Source: Mycobacterium sp. (lineage in GTDB: Bacteria > Actinomycetota > Actinomycetes > Mycobacteriales > Mycobacteriaceae). From it: a stretch of 64,000 nt of DNA. A model generated the notes under the pieces. That model was not told the origin of the DNA and made no database searches. It saw only the letters and a list, made by a program, of their open reading frames with translations. This document shows, one piece after another, positions 1 through 9,198 of the stretch; positions within the stretch are counted from its first letter, which is position 1; the number at the start of each line of letters is the position of its first letter. The DNA lies in contig JAGYKK010000014.1 of assembly GCA_018401645.1 (NCBI GenBank), positions 1-64,000 of the forward strand, read 5' to 3'. Made by a program: the position numbers and the translations under genes.

Positions 1-751
1 GGGCATCGGCGAGGCACTCGCGACCGAACTCGCCGCGCGCGGTCACCATCTGATCATCACCGCGCGACGCGAGGAGGTACTCGCCGAACTCGCGGGGCGA
101 CTAACCCAGCGCTACGGCGTGACCGTGGAAGTCCGCGCGGTCGATCTAGCCGATCCCTCCCAGCGGGAGCGACTGGCGGCCGAACTCAGCGAGCGGGACA
201 TCTCGATCCTGTGCGCTAACGCCGGTACCGCCACCTTCGGCCCAGTGGCTGAACTGGATCCCGCCGCGGAGCGGGCGCAGGTTCAACTCAACGTGCTGGG
301 CGTGCACGATTTAGTGCTGGCCGTACTGCCCGGCATGCTCGCGCGCGGGGCCGGTGGCATTCTCATTTCAGGTTCAGCCGCCGGGAACTCTCCGATTCCC
401 AACAATGCCACCTACGCGGCGAGCAAGGCATTCGTCAACACGTTCAGCGAGTCACTGCGTGGGGAATTGATCGGCACCGGCGTCCACGTCACCGTTTTGG
501 CGCCCGGGCCGGTCCGCACGGAGGTACCGGACGCGAGCGAGGCGTCATTGGTGGACCGGTTGATCCCCGACTTCCTGTGGATCTCCGTCGAACACACCGC
601 AGTGCTGTCGCTGGACGGCCTGGCGCGCAACAAGATGCGCGTGGTGCCGGGAGTCACCTCCAAAGCGATGTCCGTGGCCAGTGGTTACGCTCCGCGAGCG
701 ATCGTCACGCCGATAGTGGGACTGGTCTACAAAAAACTCGGCGGCGGCTAG
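1..751 (+). CDS. Short-chain dehydrogenase/reductase, 5' truncated by window edge (Rv2509-like)
   Basis: The reading frame is open from base 2 and begins inside the glycine-rich nucleotide-binding loop (GIGEALATELAARGH), so only the extreme N-terminus is missing. The NAG motif of SDRs appears as LCANAGTATFG, and the active-site pair is visible as a Ser in ISGSAAG followed by Tyr-x-x-x-Lys in YAASKAF, giving a classical SDR catalytic triad. The C-terminal part (ALDGLARNK-type helix and a basic tail) resembles the mycobacterial SDRs annotated as Rv2509. The following convergent DUF853 ATPase and orn match the M. tuberculosis order, which supports orthology. The substrate is unknown. A GTG at 119 lies in frame but is internal to the Rossmann fold and is not the start. 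Confidence 0.85.
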   Translation, partial: GIGEALATELAARGHHLIITARREEVLAELAGRLTQRYGVTVEVRAVDLADPSQRERLAAELSERDISILCANAGTATFGPVAELDPAAERAQVQLNVLGVHDLVLAVLPGMLARGAGGILISGSAAGNSPIPNNATYAASKAFVNTFSESLRGELIGTGVHVTVLAPGPVRTEVPDASEASLVDRLIPDFLWISVEHTAVLSLDGLARNKMRVVPGVTSKAMSVASGYAPRAIVTPIVGLVYKKLGGG

Positions 752-796
752 CGCCTAGCGCCTCCGGTATCCAATGTCGGCGCCTAGCGCCTCCGG
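751..796. repeat. 17-bp direct repeat between two convergent gene ends
   Basis: The 17-bp sequence gcgcctagcgcctccgg occurs at 751-767 and again at 780-796. The first copy starts at the last base of the SDR stop codon; the second carries the stop codon of the opposite-strand ATPase gene. It resembles a short local duplication at a gene border. Confidence 0.75.
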
Positions 797-2388
797 CGGC
801 CCGTGCCGAAAATACTGCGGGTGATCTCTCGGCCGATCACCGCTCCGGCTGAGCGCATCGCACTCTTGAAGGCGGGGTTGTCCATCATGGATTCGAGCAC
901 GCTCGGTTCGGCCCGTCCGGCTGGCTCCGGCATGGGTGGAAGGTCGAAACCGGTCGGCATGGGTGGCAGATCGAAATCAGTCGGCAGGACGGGTGGCAGT
1001 TCCACCGCAATTGTTCCCGTCTCCGGCGGCGGGGCCATCCTCGCGGCCAGCATCTCGTAGGCCGACTCGCGATCAACGGTGGGGCCATACTTGGCGAACA
1101 GCGCACTGGACTGCGCGGTGGCTGTGATCTGATCCGGACCGATGGTGTCCATCAACGACCGGGGCGAGCGCAGTCGGGTCCATGCCACCGGCGTCGGCGC
1201 ACCCCGTTCAGAGAGCACAGTAACGATCGCCTCGCCAATACCCAGTGACGTCAAATCGGTTTTGAGATCGTAGAACTCGGTCTTCGGGTAGGTCCGCACA
1301 GTCTTGGTCAAGGCCTGCTCATCGTCGGGAGTGAATGCCCGAAGGGCATGCTGGACGCGCGCACCCAACTGGGAGAGCACCGCATTGGGCACATCGGTGG
1401 GCAATTGGGTGCAGAAGAACACCCCGACCCCCTTGGAGCGGATGAGTTTTACGGTCTGCTCCACCTGCGCCAGGAACGCCTTTGACGCGTCCTTGAACAA
1501 AAGATGCGCCTCTTCGAAAAAGAACACCAGCTTGGGCTTATCCAGATCGCCAACCTCGGGCAGATAGGTGAACAGATCCGCCAGCACCCACATCAGGAAC
1601 GTCGAGAACATCACCGGCCGAGCAGCCTGTTCACCAACTTCGAAGAGAGTGATGATCCCGCGGCCCTGCTCGTCAACGCGAAGAAGATCAGCCGGGTCGA
1701 TTTCGGGCTCACCGAAGAACGTGTCACCGCCATCGGCCTCAAGGTTGATCAACGCCCGCAGGATCACCCCGGCGGTCGACGACGAAACGCCGCCGATCGC
1801 CTTCAACTCCGCCTTGCCCTCGGCGCTGGTGAGGTGCGTGATCACCGAACGCAGATCCTTCAAATCCAGCAGGCCCAGGCCCTGCTGGTCCGCCCAGTGG
1901 AAGATCAGGCCGAGCGTGGACTCCTGAGTCGCGTTGAGGCCCAATACCTTCGACAGCAGGATCGGCCCGAAAGCGGAAATTGTCGCGCGCACCGGGACGC
2001 CGAGGCCACCTGTTCCCAGCGATAGGAATTCCACCGGAAAGGGCGATCCCACCCACTCGTCGCCGGTGTCTTTGGCCCGCTGGGCGGTTTTCTCGTTTGC
2101 TTCCCCGGGTCTCGTCAGCCCGGATAGGTCGCCCTTGAAGTCGGCCATCACCACCGGCACGCCCGCGGCACAGAGTTGCTCGGCGATCACCTGCAGAGTC
2201 TTCGTCTTACCGGTACCGGTGGCGCCAGCGATCAGACCATGCCGATTCATCATCGCCAATGGGATGCGGATTTGCGCCGCAGGGTCAACCGCCCCGCCCA
2301 CGATGACCGAACCCAGTTCAAGGGCGGCGCCGCTGGTGTCGTAGCCGGCGGCGATCTGCTGAGCGGGGGTGCCGGTCGGTTCGGTCAT
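784..2388 (-). CDS. HerA-like DUF853 ATPase (Rv2510c family)
   Basis: A 534-residue P-loop ATPase. Walker A is GATGTGKT at about residues 55-62, and the Walker B-like stretch is KLVFFFEEAHLLF, with an acidic pair followed by AH as in HerA/VirB4-type motors. A RecA-type core occupies most of the chain. The C-terminal tail after about residue 440 is Pro-rich with a short internal repeat (DLPPMPTGFDLPPMPEP) and ends in a basic GTGRRRR. The family is widespread (DUF853, bipolar DNA helicase-like), but its biological role in mycobacteria is not established. The gene is divergent from orn with only about 45 bases between starts and convergent with the SDR. ATG start at 2388. Confidence 0.85.
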   Translation of the reverse strand: MTEPTGTPAQQIAAGYDTSGAALELGSVIVGGAVDPAAQIRIPLAMMNRHGLIAGATGTGKTKTLQVIAEQLCAAGVPVVMADFKGDLSGLTRPGEANEKTAQRAKDTGDEWVGSPFPVEFLSLGTGGLGVPVRATISAFGPILLSKVLGLNATQESTLGLIFHWADQQGLGLLDLKDLRSVITHLTSAEGKAELKAIGGVSSSTAGVILRALINLEADGGDTFFGEPEIDPADLLRVDEQGRGIITLFEVGEQAARPVMFSTFLMWVLADLFTYLPEVGDLDKPKLVFFFEEAHLLFKDASKAFLAQVEQTVKLIRSKGVGVFFCTQLPTDVPNAVLSQLGARVQHALRAFTPDDEQALTKTVRTYPKTEFYDLKTDLTSLGIGEAIVTVLSERGAPTPVAWTRLRSPRSLMDTIGPDQITATAQSSALFAKYGPTVDRESAYEMLAARMAPPPETGTIAVELPPVLPTDFDLPPMPTGFDLPPMPEPAGRAEPSVLESMMDNPAFKSAMRSAGAVIGREITRSIFGTGRRRR

Positions 2389-2433
2389 AGCGCACGAGAC
2401 TACTGCGCTGGCCGAAAGGAACGAGGGTGAGCC

Positions 2434-3105
2434 ATGCGTATGGCCCGTCGGGGCTTAGGGTTAAGCGCTGTGCGGGATGAATTGGTATGGATTGACTGTG
2501 AGATGACCGGTCTCGATTTGGGCACCGACCGGTTGATCGAGATTGCGGCCCTGGTCACCGACGCCGATTTGAACGTCCTCGGCGACGGCATCGACGTGGT
2601 CATCCACACGGACGACGCCGCCCTCGACGGAATGGTCGACGTTGTCGCCCGGATGCATCGCAGTTCCGGGCTCACCGAGGAGGTTCGGGCCTCCACCATT
2701 GATGTGGCCACCGCCGAGAGCCTGGTGTTGGACTACATCCGCGGCCACGTTCCGCAGGCCAGAACCGCTCCCCTGGCTGGAAACTCCATCGCCACCGATC
2801 GCGGATTCCTCGCCCGGGACATGCCCACCCTCGATGATTACCTGCACTATCGGATGATCGACGTCAGTTCGATCAAGGAATTGTGCCGACGGTGGTACCC
2901 GAAGATCTACTTCGGGCAACCCGAGAAAGGGCTCGCGCATCGAGCGCTGGCTGACATTCAGGAGTCAATCCGCGAGCTGCGTTACTACCGCCGGATCGCT
3001 TTCGTCCCGCCGCCGGGGCCATCTAGCAGCGAAATCTCCGACGCGGTGGTCGAGTTGGAGCACGGGCGACATATTGATTCGGCCCCCGCAGCCGAAAACG
3101 GCTAG
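2434..3105 (+). CDS. orn: Oligoribonuclease
   Basis: A 3'-to-5' exoribonuclease of the DEDDh family that degrades 2-5 nt RNAs, including pGpG-type dinucleotides, in the cytoplasm. The first acidic motif is [11 protein letters not shown], the middle motif is [16 protein letters not shown], and the C-terminal motif is [11 protein letters not shown], giving the complete D-E-D-D plus His set. Length is normal for actinobacterial Orn. The ATG at 2434 has an upstream gaggg. A GTG at 2470 (VRDELVWID) matches the start used for the M. tuberculosis protein, so the first 12 residues may not be translated. tRNA-His follows immediately, as in Rv2511. Confidence 0.95.
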   Translation: MRMARRGLGLSAVRDELVWIDCEMTGLDLGTDRLIEIAALVTDADLNVLGDGIDVVIHTDDAALDGMVDVVARMHRSSGLTEEVRASTIDVATAESLVLDYIRGHVPQARTAPLAGNSIATDRGFLARDMPTLDDYLHYRMIDVSSIKELCRRWYPKIYFGQPEKGLAHRALADIQESIRELRYYRRIAFVPPPGPSSSEISDAVVELEHGRHIDSAPAAENG

Positions 3106-3132
3106 AATCACGTCGCCGCACTTCGCGGTGAT

Positions 3133-3206
3133 GGTGGCTGTAGTTCAGTTGGTAGAGCACCAGGTTGTGATCCTGGCTGTCGCGGGTTCGAGCCCCGTCA
3201 GCCACC
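3133..3206 (+). tRNA. tRNA-His (anticodon GTG)
   Basis: A cloverleaf is readable: acceptor strand gtggctg at 3134-3140 pairs with cagccac at 3199-3205. The extra 5' G at 3133 (position -1, specific to tRNA-His) faces the discriminator C at 3206. The anticodon loop reads ggttgtgatcc with GTG in the middle, and the T-arm contains ggttcgagcc. CCA is not encoded. It sits directly after orn. Confidence 0.95.
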
Positions 3207-3214
3207 CGATGCGG

Positions 3215-3247
3215 AAAACCGCCTCTGATGAGTTCAGAGGCGGTTTT
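3215..3247. terminator. Strong intrinsic terminator, probably bidirectional
   Basis: A perfect 14-bp inverted repeat (aaaaccgcctctga at 3215-3228 and its complement at 3234-3247) encloses a 5-base loop, with A/T runs at both ends. It lies 8 bases after tRNA-His and overlaps the stop codon of the convergent glycosyltransferase gene, so it can terminate both transcripts. Confidence 0.85.
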
Positions 3248-4136
3248 CTGCATTCCATCTGATTCCCGACCGACGCAGTTCCTCGACACGGGACATCATC
3301 AGGTGCTGGTGAACCTTGGCGATCCGCGGGTCATTGGGTATGCCGGTCTCCCTGAATGAATCCGGCCATTCACGGTATAGAAGACCCGGCGTGCTCACAA
3401 AGTAGCCGGGCGCTACCGCCTCCAACGCCAACAACAATGCGGTGTCTTCGCCCGAGTAGACGCCGGGCCATCCACCAAGCATCACCAGGACATCCGTCCG
3501 AACCATAAGGGCGTTGGGATGCAGTGGCGCACTCTGTAGGCCCTGATCGGTTCGCTCTTGAATGACGGCGGCCCACCATGGATCAGGCTCGGACCGAGTC
3601 CGCGGGCGATCCGGGGGGTAACCGGGATGCCTCTCCCACGCCAGGATGGTGTCGCAGATTACGCCCGCACCGAGCGGACCCTCGGCTGGTCCCATGCCGA
3701 GCGGGTTGGGCACGGTCGTGCCGTCGGGACGCAGGTCCAGTGTCTTGCTCACGACCCACCCGATCTGTGGGTACCGGACAAACACGTCGACTTCGCGGGC
3801 CAACGCTCCCGGCGGGAGCATGTCATCTGCATCTAGCGGCTTGATGAATTCACCAGCGGCCCGACCCAGCGCCATGTTCCGCGCCATCGCCGGCCCAAGA
3901 GACTTCGGGTTGCGGAAAACGTGAATGCGGGAATCGTGCTCGGGGATGGCGGATGTGAGTTCGCCCTCGCCGTCAATCTGCAGAAGGAATTCCCAGTCCC
4001 ATCCTGCGGGAAGGCTCTGGCTCTGCAGGCTGCGCCAGGCTTGCGCCAACCATTCCGAGGTCCGCGGAAGTACACAGGTGATCACCGAAATCAACGGCAT
4101 CGACGCACCGCCGGTTGGCCCTGAAGTACTTAGCAT
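3234..4136 (-). CDS. Family 2 glycosyltransferase
   Basis: A GT-A fold glycosyltransferase with the N-terminal strand SVITCVLPRT and the nucleotide-sugar/metal-binding motif in KPLDADDMLPPG (DADD, a DxD variant). The mid-region SGEDTALLLALE may supply the acidic base motif of GT2 enzymes. There is no signal peptide or membrane segment, so it is probably cytosolic. Donor and acceptor are unknown. An internal ATG at 4100 (MPLISVIT) lies closer to the conserved fold and may be the true start, since no clear ribosome site precedes either. The 3' end overlaps the terminator hairpin after tRNA-His. It appears to stand alone on its strand. Confidence 0.75.
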   Translation of the reverse strand: MLSTSGPTGGASMPLISVITCVLPRTSEWLAQAWRSLQSQSLPAGWDWEFLLQIDGEGELTSAIPEHDSRIHVFRNPKSLGPAMARNMALGRAAGEFIKPLDADDMLPPGALAREVDVFVRYPQIGWVVSKTLDLRPDGTTVPNPLGMGPAEGPLGAGVICDTILAWERHPGYPPDRPRTRSEPDPWWAAVIQERTDQGLQSAPLHPNALMVRTDVLVMLGGWPGVYSGEDTALLLALEAVAPGYFVSTPGLLYREWPDSFRETGIPNDPRIAKVHQHLMMSRVEELRRSGIRWNAENRL

Positions 4137-4153
4137 TTATGTTCACCCGGCGG

Positions 4154-5302
4154 CTAGGAACCGCCTCGGACGAATCCGCCGAAGTCTTGTCCGCTGTCTT
4201 GCCGGGACGCCGTCGTTCGGACGCCATCGTGTCGGACGCCAGGGCCGTCGATGGCGGACGCCGTCGTGTCGGCCGCCGGGGAACCCGCGATTCGCTTCTC
4301 CGCCGACCGGGATGCGCCCAGCGCGCGGGTGCGCGGTGTCGTCGTGAACCGGGCGGCGTCGGCCGCGTCGGTAGCCGAGACCGGGGTCCGCGCCGCCGGG
4401 CCACTCGACTCCGAACGGACCCGGGACCTGACCGATGTCGTGGTCCGGTCCGCGGTCGCCAGTGTGACCGACTCCATTGTGGCGGAGACCGCGGTCAGGG
4501 CAGCGCCCGTACCTGCTGGCGAAGCCGCCGGGGTCGGAGAAGCCACGGAAGCCACGGATACAGCGGCCGCCCGCGGGACCGCCGGCACGCTGGCCGCACT
4601 GGGGAAGAACCCGCCGAACAGATCTGAGATAGCGGTGCGAACCGCGTCGAGCACCGACTGCAGATTATTGGTGATGACCGTCGAGACCGACGCGAGAAGG
4701 ACTGCGGGCAATGCGTTGGTCACCGCAGTGATCTGAGTGCTCACGTAGGACTGAAGCGCCTCGCCGGCGTCGATAACTGCTTGCCCAATTGCAGTGACCG
4801 GGGCGAGAATTCCGCTACTGAGCACCTGAAGAGTGGTAGCGAAGTCGCCGGCACCGAAGGACTCGAATGCGGTCAGCAGCACTCCGGGCACCTCACCGAG
4901 GGCTGCTCCGAACCTCGCCGGAATCGAATCCGGGCCGCTGATCAGACCGGCGATGGTGGTGTTGAGATATCCGTACACCTCGGTGGCCGCCGTGGTGACC
5001 AGTGGCGTGGCCTGATTAAGGAACTCGGTAGCAATGGCGTTGGCCAAGTCGGCCGGAACCAGTCCGCTGATGTCCGGGATGGCCCCGCCGATACCGAGGG
5101 TCTGCAGCAGTGCGAGGACGTCGGTGAACGGGAGTGTGATCCCGGCCAGTGCGACCTCTGTCGCGGCGGCCGCCGGAACCAGCGGGCGAAGTGTCGAGAA
5201 CGCAAGGGCGTCATCCGGGCCGACCGGTGCCAGTGCGATCGCACCGACCCCCACGACGGCGACCATCCCCGCGGTCAGGTGGGAACGTATTGAGATTTGC
5301 AC
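4154..5302 (-). CDS. Exported Ala-rich protein of unknown function
   Basis: A 382-residue protein starting at GTG 5302, preceded by gaggggag at good spacing. Residues 1-35 form a signal peptide (basic start, hydrophobic AGMVAVVGVGAIALAP). The middle (about 60-230) is rich in Ala, Leu, Thr and Val with hydrophobic helices that resemble the low-complexity secreted proteins common in environmental mycobacteria, some of which resemble PPE C-terminal parts. The last 150 residues are Ala/Thr/Ser/Arg-rich and look disordered. No catalytic motif was recognised. It is separated from ldtB by about 100 bases and reads in the same direction, so co-transcription is possible. Confidence 0.65.
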   Translation of the reverse strand: MQISIRSHLTAGMVAVVGVGAIALAPVGPDDALAFSTLRPLVPAAAATEVALAGITLPFTDVLALLQTLGIGGAIPDISGLVPADLANAIATEFLNQATPLVTTAATEVYGYLNTTIAGLISGPDSIPARFGAALGEVPGVLLTAFESFGAGDFATTLQVLSSGILAPVTAIGQAVIDAGEALQSYVSTQITAVTNALPAVLLASVSTVITNNLQSVLDAVRTAISDLFGGFFPSAASVPAVPRAAAVSVASVASPTPAASPAGTGAALTAVSATMESVTLATADRTTTSVRSRVRSESSGPAARTPVSATDAADAARFTTTPRTRALGASRSAEKRIAGSPAADTTASAIDGPGVRHDGVRTTASRQDSGQDFGGFVRGGS

Positions 5303-5406
5303 GGCAAACTCCCCTCGTCGAAACCCCGCCCTGGGCAGAGCCAGACCTGAGAATAGCCTGAGTGAACGCAGATTGCGTCATCGGGGCGGGTCCGGCAGGT
5401 CCGTAC

Positions 5407-6615
5407 TCAGGCGGAGGCGTTGCCCGCTTTCCATTGCTCCCAGGGGATGTTCCAGTCCCCAAGGCCTTCGGTGCCGGGGAGTACGGATCCGACGGTGCCC
5501 CGCACTTCGATGACATCGCCGCGTTTGCTGTTGTTGAAGAACCATTGGGCGTTGGCCGGACTGACGTTAATGCAGCCGTGGCTGACGTTTGCGCTGCCTT
5601 GGGAGCCCACCGACCATGGGGCAGCGTGGACGTAGACGCCGCTGTAGGACATCTGGGTGGCCCAGTCCACCTCGAGCCGATAACCATCGGGCGAATTGGA
5701 CGGGACCCCGAAGGTAGAGGAGTCCATGATGAGGTTCCGGTAGCGGTCGCCGATGGTGTAGATGCCGTTGGGCGTCGGGGTGCTGTTCTTGCCCATGGAG
5801 ATCGGCATGGTGGTAACGACCTGGCCGTTGCGCCTGACGGTCAGCGTTTTGGTGCTGTCGTCGGCCGTGCCGATCAACCGATCGCCGATGCTGAATCGGG
5901 CGTTGCGGTTGCGCTGCCCGTACAAACCCTCGCCGAGGTCGAGACCGAAGGTGTTGACAGCGACGTCAACCGTGGTTCCCGGTGCCCAGAAGTCCCGTGG
6001 GCGCCACCGCACCTCCTGATTGCTCAACCAGTAGAACGCTCCGACGACCGGTGGGTCGGTGGTCACCACGATGGCCTTCTCGGCAGCGACCCGATCCGGA
6101 ATATTCTCATCGAAGCGCACCGCAATGGCCTGCCCAACCCCGACCACCTCGCCGTCGTTGGGCATCAGGTAGGGCATCGTGAGGTTGGCCGGCGAATGTG
6201 ATTCGAAGGCGATCGTCCGGGTACTTGCCCCGCCGAGGCCCAAGGACTTCGCGGTGATGGTGTACTGCTTGTTGTAGTCCAGCGGTTCGGTGGCCGTCCA
6301 ATCCAGTCCGTCCGCACTCAGCACGCCGGGCACCGAATCGCCGGCGTCGTCGACCATCGTCACGGAACCCAGCACGCCGCCCCGGACCGCGACATTGATC
6401 GGTTGGTCTACCAGAACCCCGACGGATCCGTCCCGTACCGTCGCCGTCAACTCCGGAACGAGCAGGTCGCTATAGGGCGTGCCCTTGTCCGCGAGCACTG
6501 CGGGAGTCGGCGGGCCCTGGGAACCGCATGCGCTGACGCCGAGCATCGGAACCACCAGCAGCGCCGCCAACCGGGTACGCCGGTGCAACCGGCGTACCGG
6601 CGCGGGTGGTCGCAT
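5407..6615 (-). CDS. ldtB: L,D-transpeptidase lipoprotein LdtMt2-type
   Basis: Makes 3-3 cross-links in peptidoglycan outside the membrane and is a carbapenem target. The 402-residue chain starts with a lipoprotein signal ending in GVSAC (lipid-acceptor Cys 30). Two Ig-like domains follow, then the YkuD catalytic domain with the signature [15 protein letters not shown]; the catalytic Cys is at about 348, 54 residues from the C-terminus as in M. tuberculosis LdtMt2. The C-terminal [16 protein letters not shown] is also typical. Its position between the tRNA-His and tRNA-Lys genes fits the Rv2518c neighbourhood. Confidence 0.93.
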   Translation of the reverse strand: MRPPAPVRRLHRRTRLAALLVVPMLGVSACGSQGPPTPAVLADKGTPYSDLLVPELTATVRDGSVGVLVDQPINVAVRGGVLGSVTMVDDAGDSVPGVLSADGLDWTATEPLDYNKQYTITAKSLGLGGASTRTIAFESHSPANLTMPYLMPNDGEVVGVGQAIAVRFDENIPDRVAAEKAIVVTTDPPVVGAFYWLSNQEVRWRPRDFWAPGTTVDVAVNTFGLDLGEGLYGQRNRNARFSIGDRLIGTADDSTKTLTVRRNGQVVTTMPISMGKNSTPTPNGIYTIGDRYRNLIMDSSTFGVPSNSPDGYRLEVDWATQMSYSGVYVHAAPWSVGSQGSANVSHGCINVSPANAQWFFNNSKRGDVIEVRGTVGSVLPGTEGLGDWNIPWEQWKAGNASA

Positions 6616-6755
6616 ACTGGCTCCAAAGTCCGGGTGTGTTTTTTGGTGTTGCTCTAATCCTAAGGGCTACCGAATATCCTTCGCGACTTCCCAGGTCAGA
6701 TGCCGGGGCACGGGATTTCACGGCACCGACGCCCGCCTGTTATTGTCGCTCGAAT

Positions 6756-6831
<76 letters not shown>

Positions 6832-6844
6832 TCGGGTTGTATTA

Positions 6845-6936
6845 CTTCGGTTGATGCTTGCCATTTTGGCTTCGGGTGATGCCTGACAGTGTTTCGGCTG
6901 ATTCTTGACAGTTACTTCGGCTGATTCTTGACACTC
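6845..6936 (+). repeat. Four imperfect repeats at the IS left end
   Basis: Motif copies of the form cttcggttgatgcttg-aca begin at about 6845, 6870, 6892 and 6915, spaced 22-25 bases. Copies 3 and 4 share ttcggctgattcttgaca exactly. They lie upstream of the transposase start at 6942, so they may serve both as binding sites and as operators. Confidence 0.7.
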
Positions 6937-6941
6937 CTTCT

Positions 6942-8018
6942 ATGAGGGAGATCAGCGTGGCTGAGCAGAGGTATCAGGCCGTTTTGGCGGTCATTAGTGA
7001 TGGGCTGTCGATTTCGCAGGTGGCCGGCAAGGTTGGGGTGTCGCGGCAGACGGTGCATGCGTGGCTGGCCCGGTATGAGGCGGAGGGCTTGGAGGGGCTC
7101 ACGGATCGGTCGCATCGGCCTGAGAGTTGTCCGCATCAGATGCCGGCACGTGTCGAGGCGGCGGTGTTGGAGTTGCGGCGGTCGCGGCCGTATTGGGGTC
7201 CGCGGCGGCTGGTGTTCGAATTGGCCAAGCGCAAGGTGGCGCCGGTGCCCTCGGAGTCGGCGGTGTATCGGGCGTTGGTGCGGGCGGCGATGATCGACCC
7301 GGCCGCTCGGGATCGGCGTTCCCGGAAGTGGAAACGCTGGGAACGCGGTGTGGCCATGGAGTTGTGGCAGATGGATGTCGTCGGTGGGTTCCCGCTGGCG
7401 GACGGGACTTCGGCGAAGGCGTTGACCGGGGTTGATGACCATTCCCGGTTTTGTGTGTCGGCGCGGTTGATGGCCCGGGAGCGCACCCGGGCGGTCTGTG
7501 ACGGGCTACGGGCGTCGTTGGCCGCCTACGGGGCACCGGTGCAAATCTTGACCGATAACGGCAAGGTGTTTACCGGCCGGTTCAACCATCCCCCGGTGGA
7601 GGTGCTTTTCGATGCGATCTGCCGGGAGAACGGGATCGAGCATCTACTGACCCAGCCGCGCAGCCCGACCACGACGGGCAAGATTGAGCGGTTTCACCGC
7701 AGCCTGCGGGCCGAGTTCCTCGCTGATGCAAAGCCGTTCACCAACCTCAAAGTCGCCCAGCAGGCTCTCGATGAGTGGGTCGATGATTACAACCAGCGCC
7801 GGCCCCACCAGTCGCTGAGCATGGATACCCCCGCAGCCCGGTTCAGTTCCGCCCCCGCACTCGGCCCAGCGGGGGTCTCAGTGCCGGTGGAGGTGGGTCC
7901 CGATCGCAGCGGTGGGGACTGGGTCAGCCGCCGGGTGTGCGGCAATGGTGTGGTCTCGGTGTCCTGGCAGCAGGTCTCGGTAGGCCGTCACTACGCCGGG
8001 GCCCGCGGAACGGTCTAA
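6942..8018 (+). CDS. IS481-family transposase
   Basis: A 358-residue DDE transposase. Residues 15-55 form a helix-turn-helix (ISQVAGKVGVSRQTVHAWL), then comes a linker and the rve integrase core. The triad is visible as D145 in LWQMDVVGG, D205 in ILTDNGKVF and E249 in TTGKIERFHRS. The tail RRPHQSLSMDTPAARF is typical of the family. The frame is intact from ATG to TAA, so the element may still be active. The C-terminal 60 residues are less conserved in such enzymes. Confidence 0.93.
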   Translation: MREISVAEQRYQAVLAVISDGLSISQVAGKVGVSRQTVHAWLARYEAEGLEGLTDRSHRPESCPHQMPARVEAAVLELRRSRPYWGPRRLVFELAKRKVAPVPSESAVYRALVRAAMIDPAARDRRSRKWKRWERGVAMELWQMDVVGGFPLADGTSAKALTGVDDHSRFCVSARLMARERTRAVCDGLRASLAAYGAPVQILTDNGKVFTGRFNHPPVEVLFDAICRENGIEHLLTQPRSPTTTGKIERFHRSLRAEFLADAKPFTNLKVAQQALDEWVDDYNQRRPHQSLSMDTPAARFSSAPALGPAGVSVPVEVGPDRSGGDWVSRRVCGNGVVSVSWQQVSVGRHYAGARGTV

Positions 8019-8026
8019 ACCACATC

Positions 8027-8075
8027 CAGAGTGTCAAGGATCAACCGACATAGAAACGTCAAGCATCAACCGACT
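8027..8075 (-). repeat. Two imperfect repeats at the IS right end
   Basis: Read on the minus strand, tgtcggttgatccttgacac (about 8031-8050) and gtcggttgatgcttgacg (about 8057-8074) match the four left-end copies, in inverted orientation as expected for transposase sites. Confidence 0.65.
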
Positions 8076-8188
8076 CTGAACAGGCGCACCACTGAGAAAT
8101 TCCTCGGCCGCAACGTGGTTTTGCGATCCCGAACCGGCGTCGTTGCTAACGTGTGTCTGATAGCAAAGCCGACCGCAGCGAGGCGCCC

Positions 8189-8437
8189 ATGACCACCAAC
8201 AAGTCGTATATGCGCGTGACGTCGGCGGCAGTGTGTGCCGCGGCCCTGCTGGCCATCGTGCTCAATCTGAAGATTGGGGACTGGGTTGCGTCGCTGCACC
8301 TGGCGGTCGTGGTCGTATTCACGATCATCACGCTCTCGCTGGCCGTGCATGCCCTGATCGTCGCTATCGGCACATGGGTGCGTCGACGCCGCGAAGACAG
8401 ACCTGGCGGTCAAGACGATTACGGGCTTGCCGCGTAG
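8189..8437 (+). CDS. Small two-helix membrane protein
   Basis: An 82-residue protein when started at ATG 8189, which has gagg five bases upstream. A longer version from GTG 8153 adds 12 polar residues (SDSKADRSEAP). Two membrane segments are clear: VTSAAVCAAALLAIVLNL and LAVVVVFTIITLSLAVHAL, followed by a basic, probably cytosolic tail (WVRRRRED). No family is recognised and no partner gene is obvious. It follows the IS element, so its original upstream context may have been changed by the insertion. Confidence 0.65.
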   Translation: MTTNKSYMRVTSAAVCAAALLAIVLNLKIGDWVASLHLAVVVVFTIITLSLAVHALIVAIGTWVRRRREDRPGGQDDYGLAA

Positions 8438-8514
8438 CCCACGATCCGCCGTAAGACCGCACCAATCGTCACGTTTGTAACGTACGTATCACGGGCACCG
8501 ATGTCGAATTCATC

Positions 8515-9069
8515 ATGCCTGGTCAACGACATCGCGTTTTCCCAGTGGTCACGGCCGCCATTGCCATCCCGGCCGCTCTCCTGATTTCCGCCGGCGCCAA
8601 CGGCGGACACGCCTCGGCAGACCATGCCGCCTGGAAGCCACTGATCGCCGAGGCACCAGCACCGCAGATGCTCGGGGTCGGCGTTGGTTCTGAGCGCGGA
8701 TTGCAGGTGAAGACCATCCTGGCCGCTCGTGCCATCAGTGCGCGGTTCCCCGAGATCCGCGAGATCGGCGGAGTCCGACCGGACAGCATGCACTGGCATC
8801 CCGAGGGCCTCGCCATCGACGTGATCATCCCGGACTACGACACAGCGGCCGGGAAGGCACTCGGCGATCGCATCGTCGGGTACGTCTTCGAGAACGCCCA
8901 GCGCTTTGGTCTAGTGCATGTGATCTGGCGGCAGGTCTACATCCCGACCAGTGCCGCGCCGCGGCCCATGGCCGACCTGGGCTCCGACGATGCCAACCAC
9001 CACACCCACGTCCATATCGCGACCGAAGGCGGCGGTTATCCCACGGGTGGTCAACGCTACCTCAGCTGA
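8515..9069 (+). CDS. Exported LAS-type metallopeptidase-like protein, copy 1
   Basis: A 184-residue protein with a hydrophobic export signal (VVTAAIAIPAALLISAGA). The mature part carries HPEGLAID, which fits the HxxGxAxD zinc-site motif of LAS (M15-type) peptidases, and THVHIA, which fits the HxH second zinc motif. The spacing is compact and the domain is small, as in the ARB-07466-like fold family seen in mycobacterial exported proteins. A role in peptidoglycan cleavage is possible but unproven. A close paralogue lies 1.2 kb downstream (10295-10828), with bcp and the DUF3618 gene between. A short Cys-free N-terminal segment of low complexity precedes the domain. Confidence 0.75.
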   Translation: MPGQRHRVFPVVTAAIAIPAALLISAGANGGHASADHAAWKPLIAEAPAPQMLGVGVGSERGLQVKTILAARAISARFPEIREIGGVRPDSMHWHPEGLAIDVIIPDYDTAAGKALGDRIVGYVFENAQRFGLVHVIWRQVYIPTSAAPRPMADLGSDDANHHTHVHIATEGGGYPTGGQRYLS

Positions 9070-9127
9070 GAGCTTTCAGTAACTGGATACTCCCCGAAAG
9101 ATACCCCCTACCCGGTTCTAAAAGCAC

Positions 9128-9157
9128 TTACACGCCCGTCTGTGTTAGATTTATAGT
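9128..9157 (+). promoter_or_regulatory. Putative sigma-70-type promoter of a small ORF
   Basis: TTACAC at 9128-9133 and TATAGT at 9152-9157 are separated by 18 bases, in an AT-richer stretch than its surroundings. Transcription would begin near 9164, giving a leader of about 35 bases before the ATG at 9199. Confidence 0.45.
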
Positions 9158-9198
9158 TTGCTGTAGTGCTGCGGTTGGGCCGTGAGGAGGAGGCAAGC

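Larger units (their letters stand above)
6838..8082 (+). mobile_element. IS481-family insertion sequence
   Basis: A 1245-bp element with TGT...ACA ends. The left end (6838-6860) and the complement of the right end (8060-8082) share TGT and then the 14-bp block tcggttgatgcttg. One transposase gene fills it. No perfect target duplication abuts both ends. However, ggcgcacca, the 3' end of the preceding tRNA-Lys gene, recurs exactly at 8083-8091 beside the right end. The left end carries four, and the right end two, imperfect copies of one roughly 20-bp motif, probably transposase-binding sites. Confidence 0.85.

Noticed and set aside
3074..3262. Short ORF covering tRNA-His
   Set aside because: It is only the tRNA and terminator read as codons.
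4154..4736. Plus-strand ORF 4251-4736 as a gene
   Set aside because: It mirrors the Ala/Arg-rich tail of the minus-strand exported protein, which has a start, ribosome site and signal peptide.
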